DNA from: Verrucomicrobiota bacterium
GTDB lineage: Bacteria; Verrucomicrobiota; Verrucomicrobiia; Chthoniobacterales; Chthoniobacteraceae
DNA: 57,302 nucleotides
Direction of reading: 5' to 3'
Assembly: GCA_009885995.1 (NCBI GenBank)
Contig: VFJQ01000138.1
Span: forward strand, 1-57,302
Shown: positions 1 to 7,049 of the stretch, in pieces
Position numbering within the stretch: the first letter of the stretch is position 1
How the letters are laid out: every line of letters starts with the position of its first letter
Position numbers and translations under genes: made by a program
The notes under the pieces: generated by a model
The model's database searches: none
Seen by the model: the letters and a program-made list of their open reading frames with translations, nothing else
What the model was told of the DNA's origin: nothing

Positions 1-50
1 GGCAGCAACAGCGGCGTGTCGTGGTCAATGTTGACGAAGCGGGCGGGCAT
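1..50 (-). CDS. IS1182-like transposase, N-terminal fragment (runs off the window)
   Basis: An ATG on the minus strand at 50 opens a frame that runs out of the window after 16 complete codons, reading MPARFVNIDHDTPLLL followed by Pro. This resembles the start of IS1182-family transposases, which begin with a basic residue, F, a D-x-D stretch and a poly-Leu/Pro run before the DDE domain. The hairpin-forming GCCTGTCGGACT sequences at 90-121 would be a natural terminal inverted repeat for such an element. Only the first residues are visible, so family assignment rests on recall of the N-terminal signature and intactness cannot be judged. Confidence 0.5.
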   Translation of the reverse strand, partial: MPARFVNIDHDTPLLL

Positions 51-89
51 CCCCTTTCAACCCGCAATGTCGCGCAGTCGTGGACGGAA

Positions 90-121
90 AGTCCGACAGG
101 CTGCTAGGAGCCTGTCGGACT
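90..121. repeat. 12-bp inverted repeat, probable insertion-sequence end
   Basis: AGTCCGACAGGC and its perfect reverse complement GCCTGTCGGACT are separated by eight bases. It lies 40 bp upstream of the transposase start at 50. Related AGTCCGACAG sequences recur at about 32709-32721 and 32823-32841. The position suggests the terminal inverted repeat of the IS1182-like element abutting another repeat; this is inference because the other end is outside the window. Confidence 0.5.
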
Positions 122-158
122 GAGCTTGTGGCGTTGGCGGTGAGCCTCGCCAGCGCGG
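105..158 (-). repeat. 54-bp dispersed repeat, copy 1 (inverted relative to 32672-32725)
   Basis: Read on the minus strand this begins CCGCGCTGGCGAGGCTCACC and ends AGTCCGACAGGCTCCTA. The same sequence occurs on the plus strand at 32672-32725 with a difference only near the last few bases. Both copies touch AGTCCGACAG-type IS-end sequences and both sit inside disrupted or intergenic DNA, so this is a mobile or IS-associated repeat and not part of a gene. Confidence 0.6.
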
Positions 159-463
159 CAACGTGCCCGGCGCAATGGCGAGCGTGGTGGCCTTGCCCGT
201 GGCGGCGGTGAGCTTGCCCTTGAGCGAGGAGGTGTCCTGCGAAGGCGGGAGCACATCGGTGCGGGCGAGCAGCGCGGTGGCGAGCAGGGCGGAGAGGACG
301 CGAGTGGTCTTCATGGTGTGTGAGGTGGTTTGAAGTGGAAGTTCGGAGTCTTCGCTTCAGCCCGGCAGAGCAACATGACGGTGTCGCGCGGAAGGGAAAA
401 CGCACCGTCTGGAAGCGGTGCGCGGGGAAAGTGAAATGAAAACGCACCGCGACAGCAGGATTA

Positions 464-515
464 TGTAGCCGCGTCGCTCTGCGACGCGCGCACGGCCCAG
501 AGGGCCGTGGCTACA
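464..515. repeat. REPIN (family A): two inverted GTAG-type REPs overlapping the sulfatase stop codon
   Basis: The 52-bp element begins TGTAGCC and ends GGCTACA (perfect inverted repeat) and contains two internal hairpins: GCGTCGC-TCT-GCGACGC and CACGGCCC-AGA-GGGCCGTG. Each half therefore reads TGTAGCC plus a palindrome, i.e. two REPs facing each other. An identical 52-bp copy lies at 32905-32956 beside the RAYT gene. The right-hand GGCTACA overlaps the end of the sulfatase gene: the TAG within TGTAGCC (minus strand 513-511) is that gene's stop codon. Confidence 0.85.
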
Positions 516-1947
516 GCTTCCCCGCCGGGCGCACGCCGAGGCCGGGGCGCTGCGCATCCCCCAGATCGGCGCGAGCGGATTCGGCGAGGGCTTCGAGATC
601 GGCGACGATGTCGGTGTGGTCGGCGACGACGTTCTTCGTCTCGCCGGGATCGGCGGCGAGATCGAAGAGCGTCTTATCGAGACGCTCGACGCGGTAGCCG
701 TGGCGGCTGGCGATGCCGCGGATGCCGGATTCCTCGATGCTCTTCGGCTGCATCTTGCCCCAGTTCGACGGCTTCCCATCGCGGCCCGGCTCGGCGGCGG
801 TGGTGAGGTAGTCGTGCGGGAAGTGCAGCTTCCACTGGCCGCGGCGCACGGCCTGGAGTTCGTCGCCGGAGTAGTAGAGGAAGGTCTCGCGCGGGGAGAC
901 CGCGGTGTCGCCGAGGAGGAACGGGAGCGCGTCCACGCCATCGAGTTTCGTCTTCGGCAAAGGCGCACCGATGAGGCTCGCGAGCGATGGCAGGAGGTCG
1001 ATGCTGGCGAGGAGTTCGTCCGTCGTGCGTCCCGTCGGCACGTGGCCGGGCCAGCGGGCGATGAGGGGCATGCGCACGCCGCCTTCGAACGTCGTGAGCT
1101 TTCCCTCGCGGAACGGCGCGGCGCTGCCGGCGTGTTCGCCGTAGGAAAGGAAGGGGCCGTTGTCGCTGGTGAAGAGGATGAGCGTCTTGTCGCTGAGTTC
1201 GCAGCGGTCGATCGCGGCGACGATTTCGCCGACGGACCAATCGAGTTCCTGCACGACGTCGCCGTAGAGACCGTGCTTCGACTTGCCGCGAAACTTCTCC
1301 GACACGGCGATCGGCACGTGCGGCATGATGTGCGGCACGTAGAGGAAAAACGGGCGCTTCTTGTTTCGCTCGATGAAGCCGACCGCGCGCTCGGTGAGGC
1401 GGCGCGTGAACTGCGCCTGGTCCGGGTCGCGCTCGACGATCTTCTCGCCGTCGTAGAGCGGCAACGCGGGGATGCCCTTGATCGTCGGGTGCAGCGGGCC
1501 GTTGTCGTTCGAGTAGGGCAGGCCGAAGAACTCGTCGAAGCCGTTGCGCGTCGGGAGGAACGGCGACTGGTCGCCGAGGTGCCACTTGCCGAAGATCGCG
1601 GTCGCGTAGCCGCGCGACTTGAACAGTTCGGGCAGGATCGTCTCGCTCGGATTGATGCCGATCTTGCTCGTGTGATTGAGCGCGCCGGCGAGGCCGACGC
1701 GGTTCGAGTAACAACCCGTCATCAGCGCCGCGCGCGATGCGGTGCAGACGGCCTGCGCGACGAGGAAGTTCGTGAAGCGCGTGCCTTCTTCCGCGAGTCG
1801 ATCGAGGTTCGGCGTGGCGATGTCTTTCGCGCCGAAGCACGCGAGGTCCGCGTAGCCGAGATCGTCGGCGAAGATGAAGACGACGTTCGGCTGCTCCGCG
1901 GCGCGGAGCGAAAGCGCGAGCGTGAAGAGCAGCGCGAACCGGATCAC
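511..1947 (-). CDS. Secreted sulfatase (arylsulfatase A type)
   Basis: This 478-residue protein hydrolyses sulfate esters in the periplasm or outside the cell. It has an N-terminal signal peptide, the metal-binding FADD (residues 26-29), the catalytic signature CTASR with Cys68 as the residue converted to formylglycine, the HIMPHVPI region and TSDNG as second metal site. The start is GTG, giving a 4-nt GTGA overlap with the stop of the upstream sulfatase, so it is the last gene of the 6872-511 operon. Its stop codon TAG is provided by the tip of a REPIN (464-515), so the native C-terminus may have been altered by that insertion. The substrate is unknown; sulfated polysaccharide is likely from the operon context. 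Confidence 0.93.
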   Translation of the reverse strand: MIRFALLFTLALSLRAAEQPNVVFIFADDLGYADLACFGAKDIATPNLDRLAEEGTRFTNFLVAQAVCTASRAALMTGCYSNRVGLAGALNHTSKIGINPSETILPELFKSRGYATAIFGKWHLGDQSPFLPTRNGFDEFFGLPYSNDNGPLHPTIKGIPALPLYDGEKIVERDPDQAQFTRRLTERAVGFIERNKKRPFFLYVPHIMPHVPIAVSEKFRGKSKHGLYGDVVQELDWSVGEIVAAIDRCELSDKTLILFTSDNGPFLSYGEHAGSAAPFREGKLTTFEGGVRMPLIARWPGHVPTGRTTDELLASIDLLPSLASLIGAPLPKTKLDGVDALPFLLGDTAVSPRETFLYYSGDELQAVRRGQWKLHFPHDYLTTAAEPGRDGKPSNWGKMQPKSIEESGIRGIASRHGYRVERLDKTLFDLAADPGETKNVVADHTDIVADLEALAESARADLGDAQRPGLGVRPAGKL

Positions 1948-3296
1948 TGCGCGGGCGGGACGAACTCAGCAGGCTCCGGCTTCTCGACCGTGAGCGGCGC
2001 GGTGTCGCCGAGGCGCTTCTGCCAGTCGCGCAGCTTCGTGGTGAGTTCCGCGATGCGCGCAGCCTGCGCGGGATCTTCGGCGAGGTTCTTCATCTCGTCG
2101 GGATCGCTCGCGAGGTCGAACAGCTCACGCTTCGCGATCTTCGGGAAGAGGATCAGCTTCCACCGCTCGTCGCGCACGGCGCGTTGGAAGTCGAGATACG
2201 AGAGGAAGAGCGAGTCGCGGACGCCTTTCGCTTTGCCGTCGATGACCGGGCGCAGGCTCAGGCCGTCGATGTCTTTCGGCGCGGTGCCGCCGGCGAGGTC
2301 GATCGCGGTCGGGAGGATGTCGAGCAGGTAGCAAAGCGCGGGGCTGCTGCCGTGCGCGATGCCGGGTCCGGCGAAGATGAGCGGGGCTTTGTAGCCGGCG
2401 TCATACACGTTTTGTTTTCCCATCAGGCCGTGGCTGCCCATCGCGAGGCCGTGGTCAGCGGACCAGACGACGATCGTGGTTTTGTCGAGGCCGAGTTCGG
2501 TGAGCGTCGCGAGCACTTTGCCGATGTAGCCGTCGAGGCACGTCATCACGGCGTAGTAGTCATGCAGGTGCTTGCGGATCTCGTCCGGCGTGCGCGGCCA
2601 CGGTGCGAGCTGCTCGTCGCGGATGGTGTTCGAGCCGATATTCCACGGATGCTGCGGGCGGTAGTTTTTCGGCAGCGGGATTTTCGCACGGTCGTATTGC
2701 GCCATGTATTTCTCCGCGGCGACGCGCGGGTCGTGCGGGTTGGCGAAGGCGAGATACATGAAGAACGGGCGCTGTTCCTTCGCCGCTGTGCGCTCGCGAA
2801 GAAAGGTGATCGCAGCTTCGGAGAGTTCTTTGCCCGGCTCGCCGCTGCGGCGCTCGGCTTCGTCATTCGCGAGGTATTTGTTCGTCTCGAAGGTCGCCTG
2901 GATCGCCGTCGCGGTGTTGCCCTTCTTGCCGTGATGATACGTCTGGTAGCCGGCGCTCTTGAATGCGGTCGCGAAGTTCGGCCCGTCCGCGGGTGCGAGG
3001 TTCTTCGTCGCCTTCATCTGCTCCGGCGTGCCGGCGTAGCGGAAATACGCGCGGCCGCTCAGCAGCATGTTGCGGCTCGGCGTGCAGACGGCGGGGCTGT
3101 TCGCGCCGAGGCAATAGGCGTTCGTGAACGCAAACCCGCGCTCGACGATCTTATCGATGTTCGGCGTCTTCACCGCGGGATTGAACGCGCCGATCGCGTC
3201 CGCGCGCTGATCGTCGGAGAAGAGGAAGAGGACGTTCGGTTTCTCCGCCGCCACGGCAAACGTGGCGGCGGTGAGCAGCAGGGCGAGCAGGCGCAT
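1944..3296 (-). CDS. Secreted sulfatase
   Basis: A second sulfatase of 450 residues. It has a signal peptide (MRLLALLLTAATFAVAA), metal site FSDD near residues 26-29, catalytic CTPSR with Cys71 as formylglycine precursor, and WSADHG as C-terminal metal site. The ATG at 3296 is chosen because it overlaps the upstream stop as TGATG; a GTG one codon earlier (3299) is equally coupled. It shares the operon with the DUF1080 protein upstream and the sulfatase downstream. No sulfatase-activating enzyme (FGE or anSME) is seen in this window, so maturation depends on a gene elsewhere. Confidence 0.93.
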   Translation of the reverse strand: MRLLALLLTAATFAVAAEKPNVLFLFSDDQRADAIGAFNPAVKTPNIDKIVERGFAFTNAYCLGANSPAVCTPSRNMLLSGRAYFRYAGTPEQMKATKNLAPADGPNFATAFKSAGYQTYHHGKKGNTATAIQATFETNKYLANDEAERRSGEPGKELSEAAITFLRERTAAKEQRPFFMYLAFANPHDPRVAAEKYMAQYDRAKIPLPKNYRPQHPWNIGSNTIRDEQLAPWPRTPDEIRKHLHDYYAVMTCLDGYIGKVLATLTELGLDKTTIVVWSADHGLAMGSHGLMGKQNVYDAGYKAPLIFAGPGIAHGSSPALCYLLDILPTAIDLAGGTAPKDIDGLSLRPVIDGKAKGVRDSLFLSYLDFQRAVRDERWKLILFPKIAKRELFDLASDPDEMKNLAEDPAQAARIAELTTKLRDWQKRLGDTAPLTVEKPEPAEFVPPAQ

Positions 3297-3919
3297 CACT
3301 TCGCTTTGGCGGACCAGATGCGCAGGTTGCGGAAGCTGGCGCTTTCACCCGCGACGGTGAAGCCGGGGTTGAGCTTCTCCTTCGTAAAAAGCGCGTCGCT
3401 GCCCTTGCCGGTGTGCTCGCCATCGAGCGTGCCGACGAGCGTATCGCCGACAATTTCCATGACGACGGTGTGCCACGTGCCGGGCGCGAGCTTCACCGGC
3501 TTGGTGAGGAAGACGACGGCCTTGTCCGGGCCTTCGTGGTCGTTGTCGTCGCGCTTCACGACGAACGAATTCGCCGAGATTTGCACGCGAGCCATGTGAT
3601 CTTTCACCGCGTTGATGGTGAAGGACACGCCCTTCGCGCCATCGATTTTCACCTCGAAGCTGGCGACGAAGTCCTGCATCTTCATGTTGTGCCGCGTCAC
3701 CGCGCCGTGCTTGTCGGCGGGGATCTCCGCGCCGCGCAGTGCGCCGTCGGCGATCTCCCATTTGCCCTTCGCGGCCTTCCAGTTCTTCGCGTCGAGCGTC
3801 GAGTTGAAGTCGTCGGAAAAGAGCAGCTTGTCGGTTTGTGCGATGACCGTCTTTGGCGGAGCCGGATCGGCGGCGAAAGCGACGGTGGTGAGGGCGAGGA
3901 GGAGTGCGGTGGTTTTCAT
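3296..3919 (-). CDS. Secreted DUF1080-like (3-keto-disaccharide hydrolase-like) beta-sandwich protein
   Basis: A 207-residue protein with a clear signal peptide (MKTTALLLALTTVAFA). The body (LFSDDFNSTLDAKNWKAAKG, later WEIADGALRG, GTWHTVVMEIVGDTLVGTLDG) has the pattern of the DUF1080/LamG-like concanavalin fold common in Verrucomicrobia and Planctomycetes, some members of which act on 3-keto-glycosides. The ATG at 3919 overlaps the esterase stop by 4 nt (ATGA). Placement between sulfatases and an acetylesterase supports a role in glycan degradation. The exact reaction is not visible from sequence. Confidence 0.8.
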   Translation of the reverse strand: MKTTALLLALTTVAFAADPAPPKTVIAQTDKLLFSDDFNSTLDAKNWKAAKGKWEIADGALRGAEIPADKHGAVTRHNMKMQDFVASFEVKIDGAKGVSFTINAVKDHMARVQISANSFVVKRDDNDHEGPDKAVVFLTKPVKLAPGTWHTVVMEIVGDTLVGTLDGEHTGKGSDALFTKEKLNPGFTVAGESASFRNLRIWSAKAK

Positions 3920-5457
3920 TTGGATTTGGCGGGAGTTTTCGGAGCGGGTTTCGCGGGTGCAGGTTGCGTCCAGTCGTCGGTGCGGAAGGGCGAGGCGGGC
4001 AAGCCGGCTTTGTTCCAGAGGTTGCCGTCGGGCATGTTCTTCCACGCGTAGCGGATGGCTTTCGGTTCAGCCACGTCGGCGCTGCTGACTTCGATTATTC
4101 CCTTCACGATCTTCGCGGTCGCGGGGACGAACTTTTTGTCTTCGCCCGCGATGGTGAAGCCGGTGAGTTCGCCATCCTTCGCCACGAGCCCGTCGCCGGC
4201 TTGATCGAACGTGAGCGTCGCCTTGCCTTTCGCAAACGCCGCCGACTTAAACGCCGGGCCGCTCGACACGATGTCCTTTCCATAAGTCAGCGCGAGCGCC
4301 TGAAGCGCGAGGCGCACGCCGGCGGGTTCCTTTTTCGTCGGATGGATGTCGGTCGGATCGCCCGCGTCGGGGATCGCGGCGAGGCCGGTCTTCGGCGTGT
4401 GCAGCGCGATCTGGCGCTGCGCTTCGCGGAAGTAGGCCCATGCTTCCGGCGCCGGGCGATCGAAAGGCGCGAGCTGCACGATGAGGAAGGTGAGGTCGGG
4501 GTTGAAGTCCTTGCGCCAGCCCGCGATCATCGCGGGGAGAAGCTCGCGGTAGTTGTCGGGCGCGCCGGAGTTCCCTTCGCCTTGATACCAGATCGCCCCG
4601 CGCATCGCGAAGGGCGCGAGCGGTGCGATCATGCCGTTGTAGAGACCGGCGGCACGGCCGGAGCCGCGATAGGCCGGCGGACGCGGCGCGCGTGGCGCGG
4701 GTTGCTTCGCGGCCTTGGCCGCGGCGACTTTTGTTTTCCACGCCTCGGTGTCCTTCGCGAATTTCGCCTCGGCCTTGTCCTTGCCGAGCATCGCGGCGGC
4801 GTAGGATTCGAGATGCGGTTTGCCGGCGGGTGTGGCTTCGAGCGCGGGCTGGCTCGTCCACGCCTGCGCGGGCGTGCCGCCGACGGAGGAACCGATGAGC
4901 CCGATCGGCACGCCGAGCGCCTTCTGCAAGTCGCGCCCGAAGAAGTAGCCGACCGCGCTGAAGCCTGGCGCAGTCTGCGGAGTGCACGGCTCCCACTTCG
5001 CTTTCACGTCGCGCTGGGGCTCGTCCTGCGGATTGCCGGGCACTTTGAAGAAACGAATCTGCGCGTTCTCCGACGCGGGCACGACCGTGGCGGCGTTGTC
5101 CGCGCGGCTGAGCTGAAAGGCCATGTTCGACTGTCCGCTGCACAGCCACACTTCGCCGACGAGCACGTCTTTCACTTCGAGTTTGTTCGTGCCTTCGACC
5201 GTGAGCACGTGCGGCCCGCCGGCCTTGAGCGGCTTGAGCTTCACCTGCCACTTGCCGTCCTTCGCCGTGGTGGTCGCAGTTTGTCCGGCGATGGAAACAG
5301 TCACCTTCTCGCCGTCGCTCGCGCTGCCCCAGATCGGTAGCGGCAATTCGCGTTGGAGGACTGCGCCGTCGGTGAAGAGCGCGTGGAGTTTGACTTCGGC
5401 CTGCGCCGCCGACGCAGCGACGAGCAGGAGGATGGTGACGATGCGGGTTGGGTTCAT
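3916..5457 (-). CDS. Sialate O-acetylesterase-like SGNH esterase
   Basis: A 513-residue secreted esterase expected to remove O-acetyl groups from sugars. Features are a signal peptide (to about residue 20), a beta-rich N-terminal domain, the catalytic block GQSNM (Ser110), the WYQGEGNS block and a DPTDIHP motif carrying the Asp-x-x-His of the triad. Its ATG overlaps the stop of the iduronate-sulfatase-like gene by 4 nt and its own stop overlaps the next start by 4 nt. Deacetylation next to desulfation fits stepwise stripping of a substituted polysaccharide. An Ala/Lys-rich stretch around residues 215-250 looks like a linker insertion. Confidence 0.9.
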   Translation of the reverse strand: MNPTRIVTILLLVAASAAQAEVKLHALFTDGAVLQRELPLPIWGSASDGEKVTVSIAGQTATTTAKDGKWQVKLKPLKAGGPHVLTVEGTNKLEVKDVLVGEVWLCSGQSNMAFQLSRADNAATVVPASENAQIRFFKVPGNPQDEPQRDVKAKWEPCTPQTAPGFSAVGYFFGRDLQKALGVPIGLIGSSVGGTPAQAWTSQPALEATPAGKPHLESYAAAMLGKDKAEAKFAKDTEAWKTKVAAAKAAKQPAPRAPRPPAYRGSGRAAGLYNGMIAPLAPFAMRGAIWYQGEGNSGAPDNYRELLPAMIAGWRKDFNPDLTFLIVQLAPFDRPAPEAWAYFREAQRQIALHTPKTGLAAIPDAGDPTDIHPTKKEPAGVRLALQALALTYGKDIVSSGPAFKSAAFAKGKATLTFDQAGDGLVAKDGELTGFTIAGEDKKFVPATAKIVKGIIEVSSADVAEPKAIRYAWKNMPDGNLWNKAGLPASPFRTDDWTQPAPAKPAPKTPAKSK

Positions 5458-6872
5458 TGATTCTTGGCTTTCTTCTTCTCTTTCTTTTTCTCGGCCTTCT
5501 CCTCGCCGCCGCCCTGACCGCCGATGTCCTTCGCGTTCTTCGTCGGCATGAACTTCGCCAGCTCCGCCTTCTGCGCCGCGTAGTGCGGATCGCTTGCGAG
5601 GTTGGTCCACTCGTTCGGATCGGTCTGCTCGTTGTAGAGTTCCTCGCCGCCGTCGGCGTAGCGAATGAAGCGCCAGCCTTCCGTGCGCACCGCGTGGTTC
5701 TTGAACTGATACGTCGTCACGCCCGGCGACTCCCACTTCGCTTTTGGATCGGCGAGCAGTGGCTTGATGCTCGTGCCCTCGATGTGCGCCGGTTTTGTGA
5801 TGCCGGCGAGATCGCAGAGCGTCGGGTAGATCGTCATGAAATCCACCGTGCGCTCGCACACGCTGCCGGCCTTCGTCATCCCCGGCACGACCCAGAGCAG
5901 CGGCGCGCGCGTGGCTTCCTCCCACAGCGCGAACTTCCGCCAGTGCTGCTTCTCGCCGAGGTGCCAGCCGTGATCGCACCAGAAAACGATGATCGTGTTG
6001 TCGCGCTCGGGCGACTTGTCGTAGGCGTCGAGCAGGCGGCCGATGTTCATGTCGGTGTAAGCGATCGCAGCGAGATAGCCTTGGATCGCTTCCTTCCAGC
6101 GCCCGGACTTGAGCATCGCCGCGTGATCGCCCTCGGGCCGCGCCATCTTCACGCCGGCGGGCGGCAGGTCCTTGAGATCGTCTTCGAGATACGGAGGCTT
6201 CTCGATCGTATCCGCGGGGAACATGTCGTAGTATTTCTGCGGCACGTTCCAGGGCATGTGCGGCTTGTGGAGGCCGACGGCGAGGAAGAAGGGCTTGTCG
6301 TGTTTCTTCGCCAGTTCGGCGATGCCGTAGTCGGTGATCTTGTAGTCGGGCAGATCCGAGTCGGCGCAGTCGAGCGGCGCGAACTTGATCCCGCCCACGC
6401 CGTCGTCCTTTGCGATCTTCGCGAGCTGCTTCTCCGCTTTGCCGCCACCTTCGTTCTTGAGGTAGTCGTCCCACTCGCTGGGCCGCTCGTAGGAGCCGTG
6501 GTAAATCTTTCCCGCCCCGCAGACGTAGTAGCCGGCTTTTCGAAACGTGGTCGTGAGCGGCTTGTCCTCGGAGATCGCGGTGCGCCAGTCGTTGTTGTTG
6601 TTATACACGCCGCTGGTGAAGGGCCGCAGCCCGCTCATCAGCGCGGCGCGCGAAGGATTGCACACCGGCGCCGCGCAGTAGCTCCGCGTGAAGGCCGTGC
6701 CCATCTTCGCGAGGCGGTCGATGTTGGGCGTCTTCGTCTGCGGATTGTGGCCGAGGTAGCCGACCCAGTCGCGCAAGTCGTCGATGGCGATGAAGAGCAC
6801 GTTTGGCTTATCCGCCGCGCGTGCATCGATGAGGGCGAGAAGGCAGATCAGCGGGAGGAGTAGGCGTTTCAT
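5454..6872 (-). CDS. Secreted sulfatase, iduronate-2-sulfatase-like
   Basis: First gene of the sulfatase operon, 472 residues. It has a signal peptide (MKRLLLPLICLLALIDARA), FIAIDD metal site, CNPSR catalytic signature with Cys71, GLHKPHMPW and FWCDHGWHLGE. The CNPSR box followed by GLRP and the HKPHMPW block are typical of the iduronate-2-sulfatase-type branch. The C-terminal 25 residues are Gly- then Lys/Glu-rich (KAEKKKEKKKAKNQ), a charged tail not needed for catalysis. The 177-bp divergent gap to the giant gene at 7050 must hold the operon promoter; no convincing -35/-10 pair was found. Confidence 0.93.
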   Translation of the reverse strand: MKRLLLPLICLLALIDARAADKPNVLFIAIDDLRDWVGYLGHNPQTKTPNIDRLAKMGTAFTRSYCAAPVCNPSRAALMSGLRPFTSGVYNNNNDWRTAISEDKPLTTTFRKAGYYVCGAGKIYHGSYERPSEWDDYLKNEGGGKAEKQLAKIAKDDGVGGIKFAPLDCADSDLPDYKITDYGIAELAKKHDKPFFLAVGLHKPHMPWNVPQKYYDMFPADTIEKPPYLEDDLKDLPPAGVKMARPEGDHAAMLKSGRWKEAIQGYLAAIAYTDMNIGRLLDAYDKSPERDNTIIVFWCDHGWHLGEKQHWRKFALWEEATRAPLLWVVPGMTKAGSVCERTVDFMTIYPTLCDLAGITKPAHIEGTSIKPLLADPKAKWESPGVTTYQFKNHAVRTEGWRFIRYADGGEELYNEQTDPNEWTNLASDPHYAAQKAELAKFMPTKNAKDIGGQGGGEEKAEKKKEKKKAKNQ

Positions 6873-7003
6873 GGCAGGGGCGGGAAAGGCAGCGGAAAGC
6901 ACCCGGAGTGTCCACACGCCCAAAGCGGTAGGCCGGGCGGGATCGCACGTATCTGTAACAAAGAATGTCCCTTGCGTTAAAGAGGGATTGCCCGGACACA
7001 ATT

Positions 7004-7038
7004 CCGCCTCCCCGCCCTCCCCGCCCTCCCCGCCCTCT
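7004..7038 (+). repeat. 9-bp tandem repeat just before the giant gene
   Basis: Three copies of CCGCCCTCC (the last ending in T) preceded by a shortened copy fill 7004-7038, ending 12 bp before the ATG at 7050. The pyrimidine tract occupies the 5' leader where a ribosome-binding site would be expected, so copy number could affect expression; that effect is inference. Confidence 0.7.
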
Positions 7039-7049
7039 CGCATCTCATC

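Larger units (their letters stand above)
57..314 (-). pseudogene. Truncated small secreted protein gene, 3' part replaced by a dispersed repeat
   Basis: The frame starts MKTTRVLSALLATALLA, a good signal peptide, and continues for about 50 residues of plausible sequence (up to TTLAIAPG). From there the reading is supplied by the dispersed repeat at 105-158 and by the presumed IS end, giving an Arg/Pro-rich tail. An 85-residue product is possible, but the likeliest history is an exported protein cut short by insertion of the repeat or IS. No function can be assigned to the remaining part. It lies on the same strand as the IS1182-like fragment and upstream of it. Confidence 0.35.

Noticed and set aside
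464..515. Two-hairpin cloverleaf considered as a tRNA or small RNA gene
   Set aside because: Only 52 bp, no acceptor stem, anticodon or T-loop consensus; identical copy beside a RAYT gene marks it as a REPIN.
616..2331. Long plus-strand open frame opposite the sulfatase genes
   Set aside because: It is antisense to two clear sulfatases, is Arg/Glu/Val-rich with no recognisable motif, and is explained by high GC at third codon positions.
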